A stretch of 64,000 nucleotides of DNA from Chryseobacterium oncorhynchi (GTDB lineage Bacteria > Bacteroidota > Bacteroidia > Flavobacteriales > Weeksellaceae). The stretch is taken from the NCBI RefSeq assembly GCF_002899895.1, contig NZ_PPEI02000004.1, forward strand, positions 372,001-436,000, in the 5' to 3' direction. The notes under the pieces were generated by a model. It was not told the DNA's origin, did not search any database, and saw nothing but the letters and a program-made list of their open reading frames with translations. Each line of letters starts with the position of its first letter. Position 1 is the stretch's first letter. Both the position numbers and the translations under genes were made by a program. This document shows, in pieces, positions 54,564 to 62,978 of this stretch.

Positions 54564-57500
54564 ATGAAGAAAGTTCTATCTTTTTTATTTATATTCTACA
54601 TTTTCACCTCTGCTTTTGCACAATTGGACCGAGAACATTGGTTTGCTCCAATGGTGGATAGATCAGGAGCACCCAGCCCCTATCAGAAACTTTATCTGTC
54701 TACCAGCAGAACAACACCTTTCCCGGTGAATATTTATAACAATAATATTCTGATCGGAACTGTAAATATCAGTAAAAACAATCCCCAGAAATTTGATGTT
54801 TTAAGGAATTATATTATTACCACACAACAGTCAGATGTATTTACTCCTACAACAAAAGGGTTATACCTAAAGGCAGAATTTCCTTTTTATGCCAACTTAA
54901 GATTTTCAGTGCATAATCATGCAGAAATTATTACTTCCAAAGGAATTCCCTCAACCGGAAAGAATTTCTTCACCGCTTTTGCTCCTATCACCGTAAGCAA
55001 TAATATCCTAAACTTCATGACCAGTATTCTGGCAACTGAAGACAACACTACTGTTACCATTACCGGCTACAGCCCACAAGTACAATTTTCAAATGGAACC
55101 ACGGGCGCAACTAACCCCACAATGACTATCACCTTAAACAAAGGGCAATCTTATATCATTGACGGAATTGGAGACATGGCTGGAAATCTTGATGGATTTA
55201 TAGGAGCGAAGATCACATCGAACAAACCAGTGAATGTTACCAATGGAAACTTCAATGGACAATATGCAGGAAATTTTTCCACAAGCTCTGATATTTTAAT
55301 GGATCAGGCAGTACCGGTTGACCGACTTGGTAATGAATTTGCCCTCGTAAAGGGCAATGGAACTATTGGCTCTAATATGGAGGGCGCTATCATCGTTGCA
55401 ACCCAAGATAACACGCAAATTTATGTTAATAATGAACTGGTTCCTGTTGCTACCCTCAACACCGGAAAATACTTTGTAATTCCGGATACTAAATACATGC
55501 TTCAGGGCGGAGGACATTATAACTTATATATTAAAACTTCTAAAAACGCCTATGTTTACCAAATTTTATCCGGAGATTCTAATACAGGAAACGAAGTGGC
55601 TACCGGAGGTTTCAATTTTATTCCCGCTCTAAATTGCTATCTTCCAAAGCAGATTAATGAACTGGGGTTTATTGATGAAAACTTTGTTCATTCCAATGGA
55701 AATCCACTGGGAATTCTTAATATTCCTACAAAGCTGAATCTTATTACAGAAAGAGGAGCTACGGTTACCGTAAACGGTGTAAACCCACCAGCTTCAACCG
55801 GCCCTTACAATATGACCGGAACCAATAATTGGGTTACTTATGGAATCCCCAATACTACAGGAACTATAACCATAGTTTCAAATAAAGCTATTACTGCAGG
55901 GATTACTGCAGGAAGTGATGCAGTAGGATATGGAGGATTCTTTGCAGGTTTTCCTACACAACCTGTGATTATAAAATCAGGAGGAAATTGTGCTCCGGGA
56001 ATGGTACTTACTGTGGATCCTATCATTTATGATACCTATCAATGGTATAGGAATGGGAATCCGGTTTCTGGTGCTACAGGCTCATCTATTACTCCCACAC
56101 AGTCCGGATATTATACCTGTTCTGTGACTATGGGCAGCTGCGCTCCTTTAGTGACTGAACAGTTTAAAGTATTGAATTGTACCAAGCTTACGACGACCTC
56201 TTATGATGTGTGTACCAGTCAGATTATATCACCTACATTCACCAACTCGCCCCAAATCCCGGTACCTGCTACAGTTGCTATTACAACTCCACCCGCCCTT
56301 GGTACGGCAGTTATAAATCCTACTACAGGAATCATTACCTATACAGTTAATACTCCTGGTACAGCAGGAACGGATACATTCACTTATACTTTCTGTGGCA
56401 ATGATCCTGACTTTCCGGATTGTGAAACCGTCACTGTAAACATCAATATCAAAGCTATTACCGTTACCAATGTAACGATGAAGGCCTGTGATATAAACGG
56501 ACAAGGAACATTTAATCTGACTACAGCCAATGTAACAGCAAATAGCCCTGTCAACATCACCTATTATCCGACTCTATTAGATGCTCAAACGGAAAATCCT
56601 GCTGCCCTGATTACTACCGCAAATTCTTATACCGCCCCTAACGGCACCATTGTATATGCCGTAGTAAAAAATAGCCTAGGCTGTAAAAGTATCGCACAGA
56701 TCACTCTTTCCCTTTACAACAAAGCCATAGTTGTGGACAATTACAATGGTATTTTCTGTGATGATAATATGGATGGAACAGTAAATGTCATATTATCCAA
56801 TATCACAGGTATTGTGCTTAATAATCCAACCTATTTTGCAGTAAGATATTATGCAAATTTAGCCGATGCCAATGCAGGAAATGCCAACACACTTCCTAAT
56901 ATCTGGAGCTATACAACGACGACAACCATCTACATCAGAGTAGATTCTCCTGATGGATGCGCATCAGTCATTAAACCTTTACAGTTCAGTATTGGAGCAA
57001 GAATACCATTATCAAGTAGATCTGTTACAGATACTGTGTGTGATGACGACCTAGATGGAGTAAAATCTGTAAACCTTGCTCAATTTATCCCGATGTTCAC
57101 GACAGATCCTAATGTAACGTATACATTTCATGGAAGCTTGTCAGATGCTCAAAATGACATTAATCCAATTTCAGCAACAATCAATATTACAACTCCTCAG
57201 ACTTTTTATATCCGTTTTGAAAAAAATGGTGTCTGCCCGGAGGTTGCCTCTATTAAAATCACTATTAAAATTCCTAAAAAATCAGACCTACTGATAAACC
57301 AGACCATTTGTCCAAAAACAACGACAACACTGGATGCCGGTCCAGGATTTGAAAAATATCTGTGGAGCACCGGAGCAACCACTCATTCTATCACCAATGT
57401 TCCAGCCGGAAGCTATTGGGTAGAACTCACTTTCAATGGATGTGTTTACAAACAACTGGTAAACGTTACAGAATATCAGCTTCCTCTGATTACTTCTATT

Positions 57501-57959
57501 GAAATTGACGGAACTACTGTAAAAGTTGGAGCCACTGGTGGTACACCACCCTATCAATACTCACTGGATGGCGTCATTTGGCAGAGTTCAAATGTCTTCT
57601 ATAATGTACCAAGAGGAGCCCACAATGTTATAGTAAGAGATTCTAAGCTATGTGGAGAAGTTAAAAAGGAATTTGCCATTATTAATCTTATCAATACCAT
57701 TACGCCCAATGGTGATGGTCGTAATGAGGGAATTGATTATTCTGCTTTAATGGCCAATGATAATCTTGTATTCCGCATCTTTGACCGGTATGGAGCCGAA
57801 ATCTTCAGAGGAACCCCAGAAAACAGATATACCTGGGACGGAAGAATCGGAGGCCGATATGTTCCTACCGCCACCTATTGGTATTTTATCACCTGGACAG
57901 AATACGGATCTGCAATTTCGATAAAATATTCAAGCTGGTTATTGGTAAAACATAGGTAA
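54564..57959 (+). CDS. Giant secreted protein: IgGFc-binding-like region plus T9SS type-B C-terminal domain (copy 3)
   Basis: 1131 residues, closest to copy 1 in layout: signal peptide (FLFIFYIFTSAFAQ), IgGFc-binding-like region (TPFPVNIYNNN, ATEDNTTVTITG, GYGGFFAGFPTQPVI), Ig-like segment, a TSYDVC-type domain, two acidic-loop repeats (DDNMDGTVNV and DDDLDGVKSV), and the type-B C-terminal domain (NTITPNGDGRNEG, DRYGAEIF, WDGRIGGRYVPTATYWY). It is cell-surface or released cargo of type IX secretion, inferred to act in adhesion or matrix. It has its own promoter box and a long terminator. Confidence 0.88.
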   Translation: MKKVLSFLFIFYIFTSAFAQLDREHWFAPMVDRSGAPSPYQKLYLSTSRTTPFPVNIYNNNILIGTVNISKNNPQKFDVLRNYIITTQQSDVFTPTTKGLYLKAEFPFYANLRFSVHNHAEIITSKGIPSTGKNFFTAFAPITVSNNILNFMTSILATEDNTTVTITGYSPQVQFSNGTTGATNPTMTITLNKGQSYIIDGIGDMAGNLDGFIGAKITSNKPVNVTNGNFNGQYAGNFSTSSDILMDQAVPVDRLGNEFALVKGNGTIGSNMEGAIIVATQDNTQIYVNNELVPVATLNTGKYFVIPDTKYMLQGGGHYNLYIKTSKNAYVYQILSGDSNTGNEVATGGFNFIPALNCYLPKQINELGFIDENFVHSNGNPLGILNIPTKLNLITERGATVTVNGVNPPASTGPYNMTGTNNWVTYGIPNTTGTITIVSNKAITAGITAGSDAVGYGGFFAGFPTQPVIIKSGGNCAPGMVLTVDPIIYDTYQWYRNGNPVSGATGSSITPTQSGYYTCSVTMGSCAPLVTEQFKVLNCTKLTTTSYDVCTSQIISPTFTNSPQIPVPATVAITTPPALGTAVINPTTGIITYTVNTPGTAGTDTFTYTFCGNDPDFPDCETVTVNINIKAITVTNVTMKACDINGQGTFNLTTANVTANSPVNITYYPTLLDAQTENPAALITTANSYTAPNGTIVYAVVKNSLGCKSIAQITLSLYNKAIVVDNYNGIFCDDNMDGTVNVILSNITGIVLNNPTYFAVRYYANLADANAGNANTLPNIWSYTTTTTIYIRVDSPDGCASVIKPLQFSIGARIPLSSRSVTDTVCDDDLDGVKSVNLAQFIPMFTTDPNVTYTFHGSLSDAQNDINPISATINITTPQTFYIRFEKNGVCPEVASIKITIKIPKKSDLLINQTICPKTTTTLDAGPGFEKYLWSTGATTHSITNVPAGSYWVELTFNGCVYKQLVNVTEYQLPLITSIEIDGTTVKVGATGGTPPYQYSLDGVIWQSSNVFYNVPRGAHNVIVRDSKLCGEVKKEFAIINLINTITPNGDGRNEGIDYSALMANDNLVFRIFDRYGAEIFRGTPENRYTWDGRIGGRYVPTATYWYFITWTEYGSAISIKYSSWLLVKHR

Positions 57960-57967
57960 AAGATCAG

Positions 57968-58012
57968 AGGCTGAAAGAAAGTAATTCAATAAAACTTTCT
58001 TTCAGCCTTTTA
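57968..58012 (+). terminator. Terminator after the third giant protein gene
   Basis: Long stem AGGCTGAAAGAAAGT / ACTTTCTTTCAGCCT with an 11-base loop and T residues. Confidence 0.85.
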
Positions 58013-58137
58013 CTTTTAAGGCATAATTTGAACTAAAATGAAGTTTATAACACTCATTAACAATTTAATCCTAAAGTTTAATATAACTTTAACCACTATT
58101 CTTTATCCAATTAGACACAAATTGCTGTATTTCTATG

Positions 58138-58145
58138 TAATTTTG
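58138..58145 (+). promoter_or_regulatory. -7 box (TAATTTTG) of the carboxypeptidase-regulatory-like gene
   Basis: TAnnTTTG match ending only eight bases before the ATG at 58154; the mRNA is nearly leaderless. Confidence 0.5.
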
Positions 58146-58153
58146 CCAATTAT

Positions 58154-58945
58154 ATGAAGAAACTGTTTACTCTGTTGCTATTGGTTTTTCTGGCAAAAAT
58201 CAATGCTCAAATGTATTCCGGAGAAGTATTTCTAAGGGATAACTCTATCTTGTATCTTAATCAGGTATATGTTACCAATTTGAACACACAAAAAACTGTT
58301 CTTACGGATTACAATGGTAATTTTAATGTTCCCGCAAACCCTGGGGATGTTATCCGTTTTACCTCTATTGTTACCGAAAGAAAAGACATCAAGATGACTC
58401 CACAATTGCTAGGACAGAAAAATCTTATAGAGCTAAAGATTGCATATTATGAGATCCAGGAAATTGTACTAAACAGATTCAAGCCTACCGGAAATCTTCG
58501 GTATGATGTAAACTCATTAAGGAAAGAAGATAAAGGGCTAGCTATTAAGAAAGTAATTGGACTTCCAGAGCCTAAAGGAGATGGTACTCCGCCTGAACTT
58601 CCGGTTGCCGGATTAAGAGATGGTGGACTTACGTTAAGCCTTGGGAGCATTTATGATATGCTTTCAGGAGAAAGAAAGAAAAAACAACGTTATCAGGCCT
58701 ATGAAAAGATGAACACTTCTGTTACCCAGATAAAAAATTATTTAGGAAAAGATTATTTCACAAGATTCAAAATTCCTGAAAACCTGATTGACAACTTCCT
58801 TCAGTTTGTTTATACCTCAGAGAATATACAGCCTTATGTTTCAGCCGGAAACTTTGAAGCGATAAAAATACCTATCGAGAAATACGTCCCTATCTACCAA
58901 AAAAGATTAAGAAATTCTCATCTTCAGGAGGTGGTCGCCAAGTAA
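58154..58945 (+). CDS. Exported protein with carboxypeptidase-regulatory-like domain
   Basis: 263 residues. A signal peptide (LLLLVFLAKINAQ) is followed by a beta-sandwich like the CarboxypepD_reg-like domain found at the start of SusC-type proteins (SGEVFLRDNSILYLNQVYVTNLNTQKTVLTDYNGNF). The second half is helical and basic (GERKKKQRYQAYEKMN, NYLGKDYFTRFKIPENLIDNFLQFVY). Proteins of this layout are common in Flavobacteriia and of unknown role. It stands between the giant surface proteins and the two-cysteine family genes. Confidence 0.8.
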   Translation: MKKLFTLLLLVFLAKINAQMYSGEVFLRDNSILYLNQVYVTNLNTQKTVLTDYNGNFNVPANPGDVIRFTSIVTERKDIKMTPQLLGQKNLIELKIAYYEIQEIVLNRFKPTGNLRYDVNSLRKEDKGLAIKKVIGLPEPKGDGTPPELPVAGLRDGGLTLSLGSIYDMLSGERKKKQRYQAYEKMNTSVTQIKNYLGKDYFTRFKIPENLIDNFLQFVYTSENIQPYVSAGNFEAIKIPIEKYVPIYQKRLRNSHLQEVVAK

Positions 58946-58982
58946 AATCTTATCTGAAAAGAAATCAAAATTTCATATAGAC

Positions 58983-59020
58983 AATAATCCATGTATCATT
59001 CACATGGATTATTTTTTTTA
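58983..59020 (+). terminator. Terminator after the carboxypeptidase-regulatory-like gene
   Basis: Stem AATAATCCATG / CATGGATTATT with a nine-base loop and a T run. The rest of the gap up to 59205 is AT-rich and empty. Confidence 0.85.
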
Positions 59021-59205
59021 CTATTTAATCTTGGTTATTTAACTTTTACTAAAAATTTTCATTTAATATTCAAAAATATGCTTAAATTTATGTCACAATC
59101 AAGTGTTTAAAATAAAAACAATACGATCTCGTTATCATAGTAAAAACTAATTGACCTAAACACAAATTAAGAGAAAGTACACCATTTTTAACTTAATATT
59201 TATTA

Positions 59206-59979
59206 ATGAAAAAATTACTTTTACTTATTAGCTCAGTCTTGTTTTTCAGTTTGTCTGCCCAAAAAAAAGGGAAAGACTACAGCGATATTATAAAAAGCAA
59301 TAACATCTATGAAATCAATGCTTTCTTAAGAGACGCTCATCCTGATGATCCAAGACGATCTGTACTGAAACCAAGGGTTATGGAACTGATGAAAGAATAC
59401 ATCAAAAACGCCCACCCGGAAGATCAGAAAGTAAAAGATATGCAGGAAATGCTTGCCCTTCTAAGAAGAAGGCCTTCTACGAAGATTACTTTTGATGAAA
59501 TGAATGCCATCATCAAACAGAAACAAATTGCAAAATATAAGGCTGAACTGGCTGCAAAGCAATCTACCACTGTTTATACCCCAAGTACAACACAAAATAC
59601 CTTTGTTGTAAATACAGCTGCAAATGCTGCCATACCCAATGCTGAAGCTGAGGAATTCAACATGCTGATGAAAGTCTCTCCTATTGAGCATCAAAATAAA
59701 ACAGTAAAAATCCTCAATTCGTTATTTGATAACGATCCTAATGCCAAGGAGTTCATTATTCTTATTCAAAATAATTCTGACTGTAATATCATTGTAAGAA
59801 TGGAAGGAGTTGGAAATTCCAAATATAGACTTGCTGTTCCCGCTCATGGTGATAACTCTATAGTGATAGAAAAAGGACAGTATCTCTTCACAAGTTTAGT
59901 CTGTGGAGCGCAGTATGCCTCACAAAAAACAATTCAAAAGCCAATTATGGTAGCCTTGGGGAGCGCAACAGCAAAGTAA
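59206..59979 (+). CDS. Exported protein of the two-cysteine family (DUF6759-like), copy 2
   Basis: 257 residues: signal peptide (LLISSVLFFSLSAQ), an N-terminal block with DAHPDDPRRSVLKPRVMELM that is shared with the 60774 gene, a KYKAELAAKQ helix, and the conserved C-terminal domain (QNNSDCNIIVRMEG, YRLAVPAHGDNSIVIEKGQY, LVCGAQY). Both cysteines of the family are present. It lies alone, 98 bases before trmB. Function unknown. Confidence 0.78.
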   Translation: MKKLLLLISSVLFFSLSAQKKGKDYSDIIKSNNIYEINAFLRDAHPDDPRRSVLKPRVMELMKEYIKNAHPEDQKVKDMQEMLALLRRRPSTKITFDEMNAIIKQKQIAKYKAELAAKQSTTVYTPSTTQNTFVVNTAANAAIPNAEAEEFNMLMKVSPIEHQNKTVKILNSLFDNDPNAKEFIILIQNNSDCNIIVRMEGVGNSKYRLAVPAHGDNSIVIEKGQYLFTSLVCGAQYASQKTIQKPIMVALGSATAK

Positions 59980-60049
59980 CCAAAACAATATCATAGTTTC
60001 TCCATAGGTCTTTTAGCTTTAAAAGGTCTATATTCTATGCAAATTTTAC

Positions 60050-60057
60050 TATTTTTG
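60050..60057 (+). promoter_or_regulatory. -7 box (TATTTTTG) of trmB
   Basis: TAnnTTTG match ending 20 bases before the ATG at 60078. Confidence 0.6.
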
Positions 60058-60077
60058 CAGACATTTTATAAATCTCA

Positions 60078-60755
60078 ATGGGCAAGAATAAATTAGCAAG
60101 ATTTGCAGAAAACAAAATATTACCAAACGTAATCCAACCGACAAGAGAAGATGCTTTAAACGGCTTCGATCTTAAGGGAAAATGGAGAGAAAACTTCTTT
60201 AAAAATGACAATCCAATAGTGCTGGAACTAGGTTGTGGAAAGGGAGAATATTCTGTAGGGCTGGCAAAAACATTTCCTGAAAAAAACTTTATCGGAATTG
60301 ACATTAAAGGTGCCAGATTTTGGTTTGGAGCTAAAGAGGCTGTTGAAAATAACATGAATAATGTCGCTTTCTTAAGATCCCAGATTGAACTTGTTGACCA
60401 TTTCTTTGCTGAGAATGAAGTAGATGAAATCTGGATCACTTTTCCGGATCCACAGATCAAATATAAAAGAACAAAACACAGATTAACTCATCCGGACTTT
60501 TTAAATCGATACAAAAAATTCCTTAAGCCTGGTGGTGTTATCCATTTGAAAACAGATTCAGAATTTCTTCACGGATATACTTTGGGGTACCTGCAAGGTG
60601 CAGGACATGAAATCATTACTGCTCACCATGACATCTATGGAGCACCTGAATATGATCCTAATACAGAACATTTGAGAGACATCAAAACGTATTATGAGGA
60701 ACTGTTCTCGGCTAAAGGAAAAACAATTACGTATATAAAATTTCGTATAAGCTGA
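60078..60755 (+). CDS. trmB: tRNA (guanine-46 N7)-methyltransferase
   Basis: 225 residues with the SAM-binding motif VLELGCGKGEYSVGLA, NFIGIDIKGARFWFG, and the TrmB signature WITFPDPQIKYKRTKHRLTHPDFL. It makes m7G46 in tRNA variable loops. It is a housekeeping gene standing between members of the small exported family, with the next one 18 bases downstream. Confidence 0.95.
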   Translation: MGKNKLARFAENKILPNVIQPTREDALNGFDLKGKWRENFFKNDNPIVLELGCGKGEYSVGLAKTFPEKNFIGIDIKGARFWFGAKEAVENNMNNVAFLRSQIELVDHFFAENEVDEIWITFPDPQIKYKRTKHRLTHPDFLNRYKKFLKPGGVIHLKTDSEFLHGYTLGYLQGAGHEIITAHHDIYGAPEYDPNTEHLRDIKTYYEELFSAKGKTITYIKFRIS

Positions 60756-60773
60756 TGAAATAAATAACTTTTG

Positions 60774-61457
60774 ATGAAAAAAAAAATTTTGACGATTTTA
60801 TTTTTCACTTTCCTTACTCCTGCCTTTACTTATGCGCAAAAAAGCAGTAAAGACATTCTAAAAAGCACAAATATCAAGGAAATTGAAGAATATCTAAAGA
60901 ACGCACACCCTGACGATCCGAAAAAGAGTGTACTAAAACCTAAACTCATTGCTCTAAAAAATTCTGAGTGGACTAAAGGAGCACTTACCGCCAAACCAAT
61001 GGAAGCAAGGCCTGTATTGGCTGATATTCCTAAGAATGCAATGAAAGACCCCAATTCTAAAGAGGCGGAGGAATTTAAGCGGTTAATTGCTGAAACATCC
61101 ACTGAACATAAGGAGAAAACAGCAATGCTCCTGAATGCAATGTTAAATGAGGATATTACTAAAAAAGAAGCTGTTCTTCTATTTAAAAATAACTCAGACT
61201 GCAACATTGTTCTTCGGATAGACGGAAAAGATTACTATAATCTTGCCGTTCCTGCACATGGAGAAAATTTTATTGTAATAAACAAAGGTTCTTATACTCT
61301 CAACAGTAACGTTTGCGATATGAAGTACTTTTCCCAAAAGGACGTAAAAAAAAGTATCTTTGTAACCATTGATAATCCGAGACAGTCTGCTGCTGAACAA
61401 AAGCCTGCTGTTACACCGGAAAAACCTCTAAAAAAGAAAAGCAAAAAAAGAAAATAG
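60774..61457 (+). CDS. Exported protein of the two-cysteine family (DUF6759-like), copy 3
   Basis: 227 residues: signal peptide (ILFFTFLTPAFTYAQ), the shared NAHPDDPKKSVLKPKL block (about 40-57), and the conserved C-terminal domain (KNNSDCNIVLRIDGKDYYNLAVPAHGE, INKGSYTLNSNVCDMKY). It ends with a Lys-rich tail (KPLKKKSKKRK). The start is the ATG at 60774, just after an in-frame TTG. It lies 18 bases after trmB and two bases before the 61460 gene, so the three may share a transcript. Confidence 0.78.
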   Translation: MKKKILTILFFTFLTPAFTYAQKSSKDILKSTNIKEIEEYLKNAHPDDPKKSVLKPKLIALKNSEWTKGALTAKPMEARPVLADIPKNAMKDPNSKEAEEFKRLIAETSTEHKEKTAMLLNAMLNEDITKKEAVLLFKNNSDCNIVLRIDGKDYYNLAVPAHGENFIVINKGSYTLNSNVCDMKYFSQKDVKKSIFVTIDNPRQSAAEQKPAVTPEKPLKKKSKKRK

Positions 61458-61459
61458 GT

Positions 61460-61897
61460 ATGAAAAAGCTATTAATTCTCACAGGAATTTCATTGATTCT
61501 TACCAGTTGTAGTGCCAACTATGGCGGTTATCCTATAAGAAATCCCTATCCTACCAATAATTCTGGTGGAAGTGCAGCTAATACAGCAAGAGAATATAAC
61601 GAGCTTATAAAAACCTATAAACCAGAAACTGCTGATGTACTCAGCGATCTTCTCAATGATGATGATCCGGGCAACCCCAGGACCTCCATTTCAGTAGAGA
61701 ATAAGTCTCCCTGTAACATGGTACTTACGGTAAGTGGAAACGGTTTTTTTAAGAAAATTCCTATTGGTGCCGGAAAAATAGGCTATACTATGGTTCCTAA
61801 AAATCAAAACTACAGACTTTCAGGCATGGTTTGTAACTCATCCTATCAGTCCACAAAGTATATAACAAGCTCCTATTCTATAACGCTTAGAAACTAA
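61460..61897 (+). CDS. Small lipoprotein of the two-cysteine family, copy 4
   Basis: 145 residues with a lipoprotein signal (GISLILTSC). After a short Gly/Asn/Pro linker comes a divergent version of the family's C-terminal domain (VENKSPCNMVLTVSGNG, LSGMVCNSSY), keeping both conserved cysteines but losing the VPA motif (IPIGAGK instead). It starts two bases after the preceding family member, which indicates coupled translation. Function unknown; lipid anchoring distinguishes it from the other three. Confidence 0.78.
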   Translation: MKKLLILTGISLILTSCSANYGGYPIRNPYPTNNSGGSAANTAREYNELIKTYKPETADVLSDLLNDDDPGNPRTSISVENKSPCNMVLTVSGNGFFKKIPIGAGKIGYTMVPKNQNYRLSGMVCNSSYQSTKYITSSYSITLRN

Positions 61898-61902
61898 TAT
61901 AA

Positions 61903-61932
61903 GGCCACAGAATTCTGTGGTCTTTCTTTTTA
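61903..61932 (+). terminator. Terminator after the small lipoprotein gene
   Basis: Stem GGCCACAG / CTGTGGTC with loop AATT (one G-U pair) and a T-rich tail. Confidence 0.8.
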
Positions 61933-61981
61933 CCTCTATTCTCAATAAAATCTAACTGTTTCAACATCTATAAAAGCAAAA

Positions 61982-62010
61982 AAACGCTGAACCGAAGTTC
62001 AGCGTTTTTT
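61982..62010. terminator. Terminator after rpsB with UUCG loop
   Basis: Stem ACGCTGAAC / GTTCAGCGT; on the minus strand the loop is TTCG. A and T runs flank both sides, so it can act in either direction. Confidence 0.85.
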
Positions 62011-62032
62011 CTATATTAAAGAAAATCTTTAA

Positions 62033-62794
62033 TTATTCTGCATCGAAATCAGCATCTGTATCAGCAGACACTTTTTCTCCTTCTTCTTTAGATTTTTCTT
62101 TATCAGCTTTTCTTTGAGACTGACCTTCTTTGATAGAATCAGAAACAATGCTCAAGATCATATCAATAGACTTAGAAGCATCATCGTTTCCTGGGATAAC
62201 GAAGTCAACTTTTCTAGGGTCAGAGTTTGTATCAACGATACCGAAAACTGGAATACCTAATTTCTTAGCTTCAGTTACCGCGATGTGTTCTCTTAAGATA
62301 TCAACTACAAAGATTGCAGAAGGAAGTCTAACCATGTCAGAGATAGAACCTAAGTTTTTCTCTAAGTTAGCTCTTTGTCTGTCAACTTGTAATCTTTCTT
62401 TTTTAGATAAAGTTTCGAACGTACCGTCTTTTTTCATTTTGTCGATAGAGTTCATCTTCTTCACCGCCTTTCTGATAGTAACGAAGTTCGTTAACATACC
62501 TCCTGGCCATCTTTCTGTAATATAAGGCATATTAAGTTCAGAAGCGTGTTTTGCAACAACTTCTTTCGCTTGCTTCTTAGTAGCTACGAAAAGAACTTTT
62601 TTACCTGCAGAAGTTAATTTCTCTAAAGCGCTGCACGCCTCATCTAATTTAACTGCTGTTTTATGTAAGTCTACAATGTGAATACCGTTTTTCTCCATAA
62701 AAATGTATGGAGCCATATTTGGATTCCACTTTCTAGTCATGTGACCGAAGTGTACGCCAGCCTCTAAAAGGTCTTTTACATTTGCTTTTGCCAT
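62033..62794 (-). CDS. rpsB: 30S ribosomal protein S2
   Basis: 253 residues of the S2 family: KDLLEAGVHFGHMTRKWNPNMAPYIF, VLFVATKKQAKEVV, NMPYITERWPGGMLTNFVTI, and GIVDTNSDPRKVDFVIPGNDDASKSI. The acidic C-terminal tail (EEGEKVSADTDADFDAE) is typical of Bacteroidota. It follows rpsI by 183 bases, with two hairpins in the gap. tsf, its usual downstream partner, is missing; a terminator follows instead. Confidence 0.97.
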   Translation of the reverse strand: MAKANVKDLLEAGVHFGHMTRKWNPNMAPYIFMEKNGIHIVDLHKTAVKLDEACSALEKLTSAGKKVLFVATKKQAKEVVAKHASELNMPYITERWPGGMLTNFVTIRKAVKKMNSIDKMKKDGTFETLSKKERLQVDRQRANLEKNLGSISDMVRLPSAIFVVDILREHIAVTEAKKLGIPVFGIVDTNSDPRKVDFVIPGNDDASKSIDMILSIVSDSIKEGQSQRKADKEKSKEEGEKVSADTDADFDAE

Positions 62795-62842
62795 GTTTTC
62801 TGTTTTTGTTAGTTTACTTTCCGTCTTTTAAACAATCAACAA

Positions 62843-62878
62843 CTTCTTTAGATGGGAGAAGCGTTTGGATGCTAAACG
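62843..62878 (-). promoter_or_regulatory. Two abutting hairpins in the rpsB leader
   Basis: On the minus strand CGTTT-AGCATCC-AAACG is followed at once by CTTCT-CCCATCTAA-AGAAG, about 50 bases before the rpsB ATG. This could be an S2 autoregulatory leader; inferred only from stem pairing. Confidence 0.4.
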
Positions 62879-62904
62879 TAACGGGCAATTTTTTTGTTTA
62901 GATA

Positions 62905-62978
62905 AATAGATTTTAGATAAAAGACAACAAATAGAATAAATTCTGAAATCTGAAATCTTGAATCTGAAGTCTGAAAAT
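62905..62978. repeat. Short word repeats between rpsI and rpsB
   Basis: Four to five near-tandem copies of a CTGAAAT/CTGAAGT word (62942-62977) with an AT-rich GATTTTAGATAAAAG segment beside them. They are units of about eight bases, not CRISPR-like. Confidence 0.5.

Noticed and set aside
60035-60460. Minus-strand frame of 141 codons over trmB
   Set aside because: It is antisense to the SAM-binding domain of trmB, and no signals support it.
62940-62978. CTGAAAT repeats considered as a CRISPR remnant
   Set aside because: Units are about eight bases with almost no spacers and no cas genes are present.
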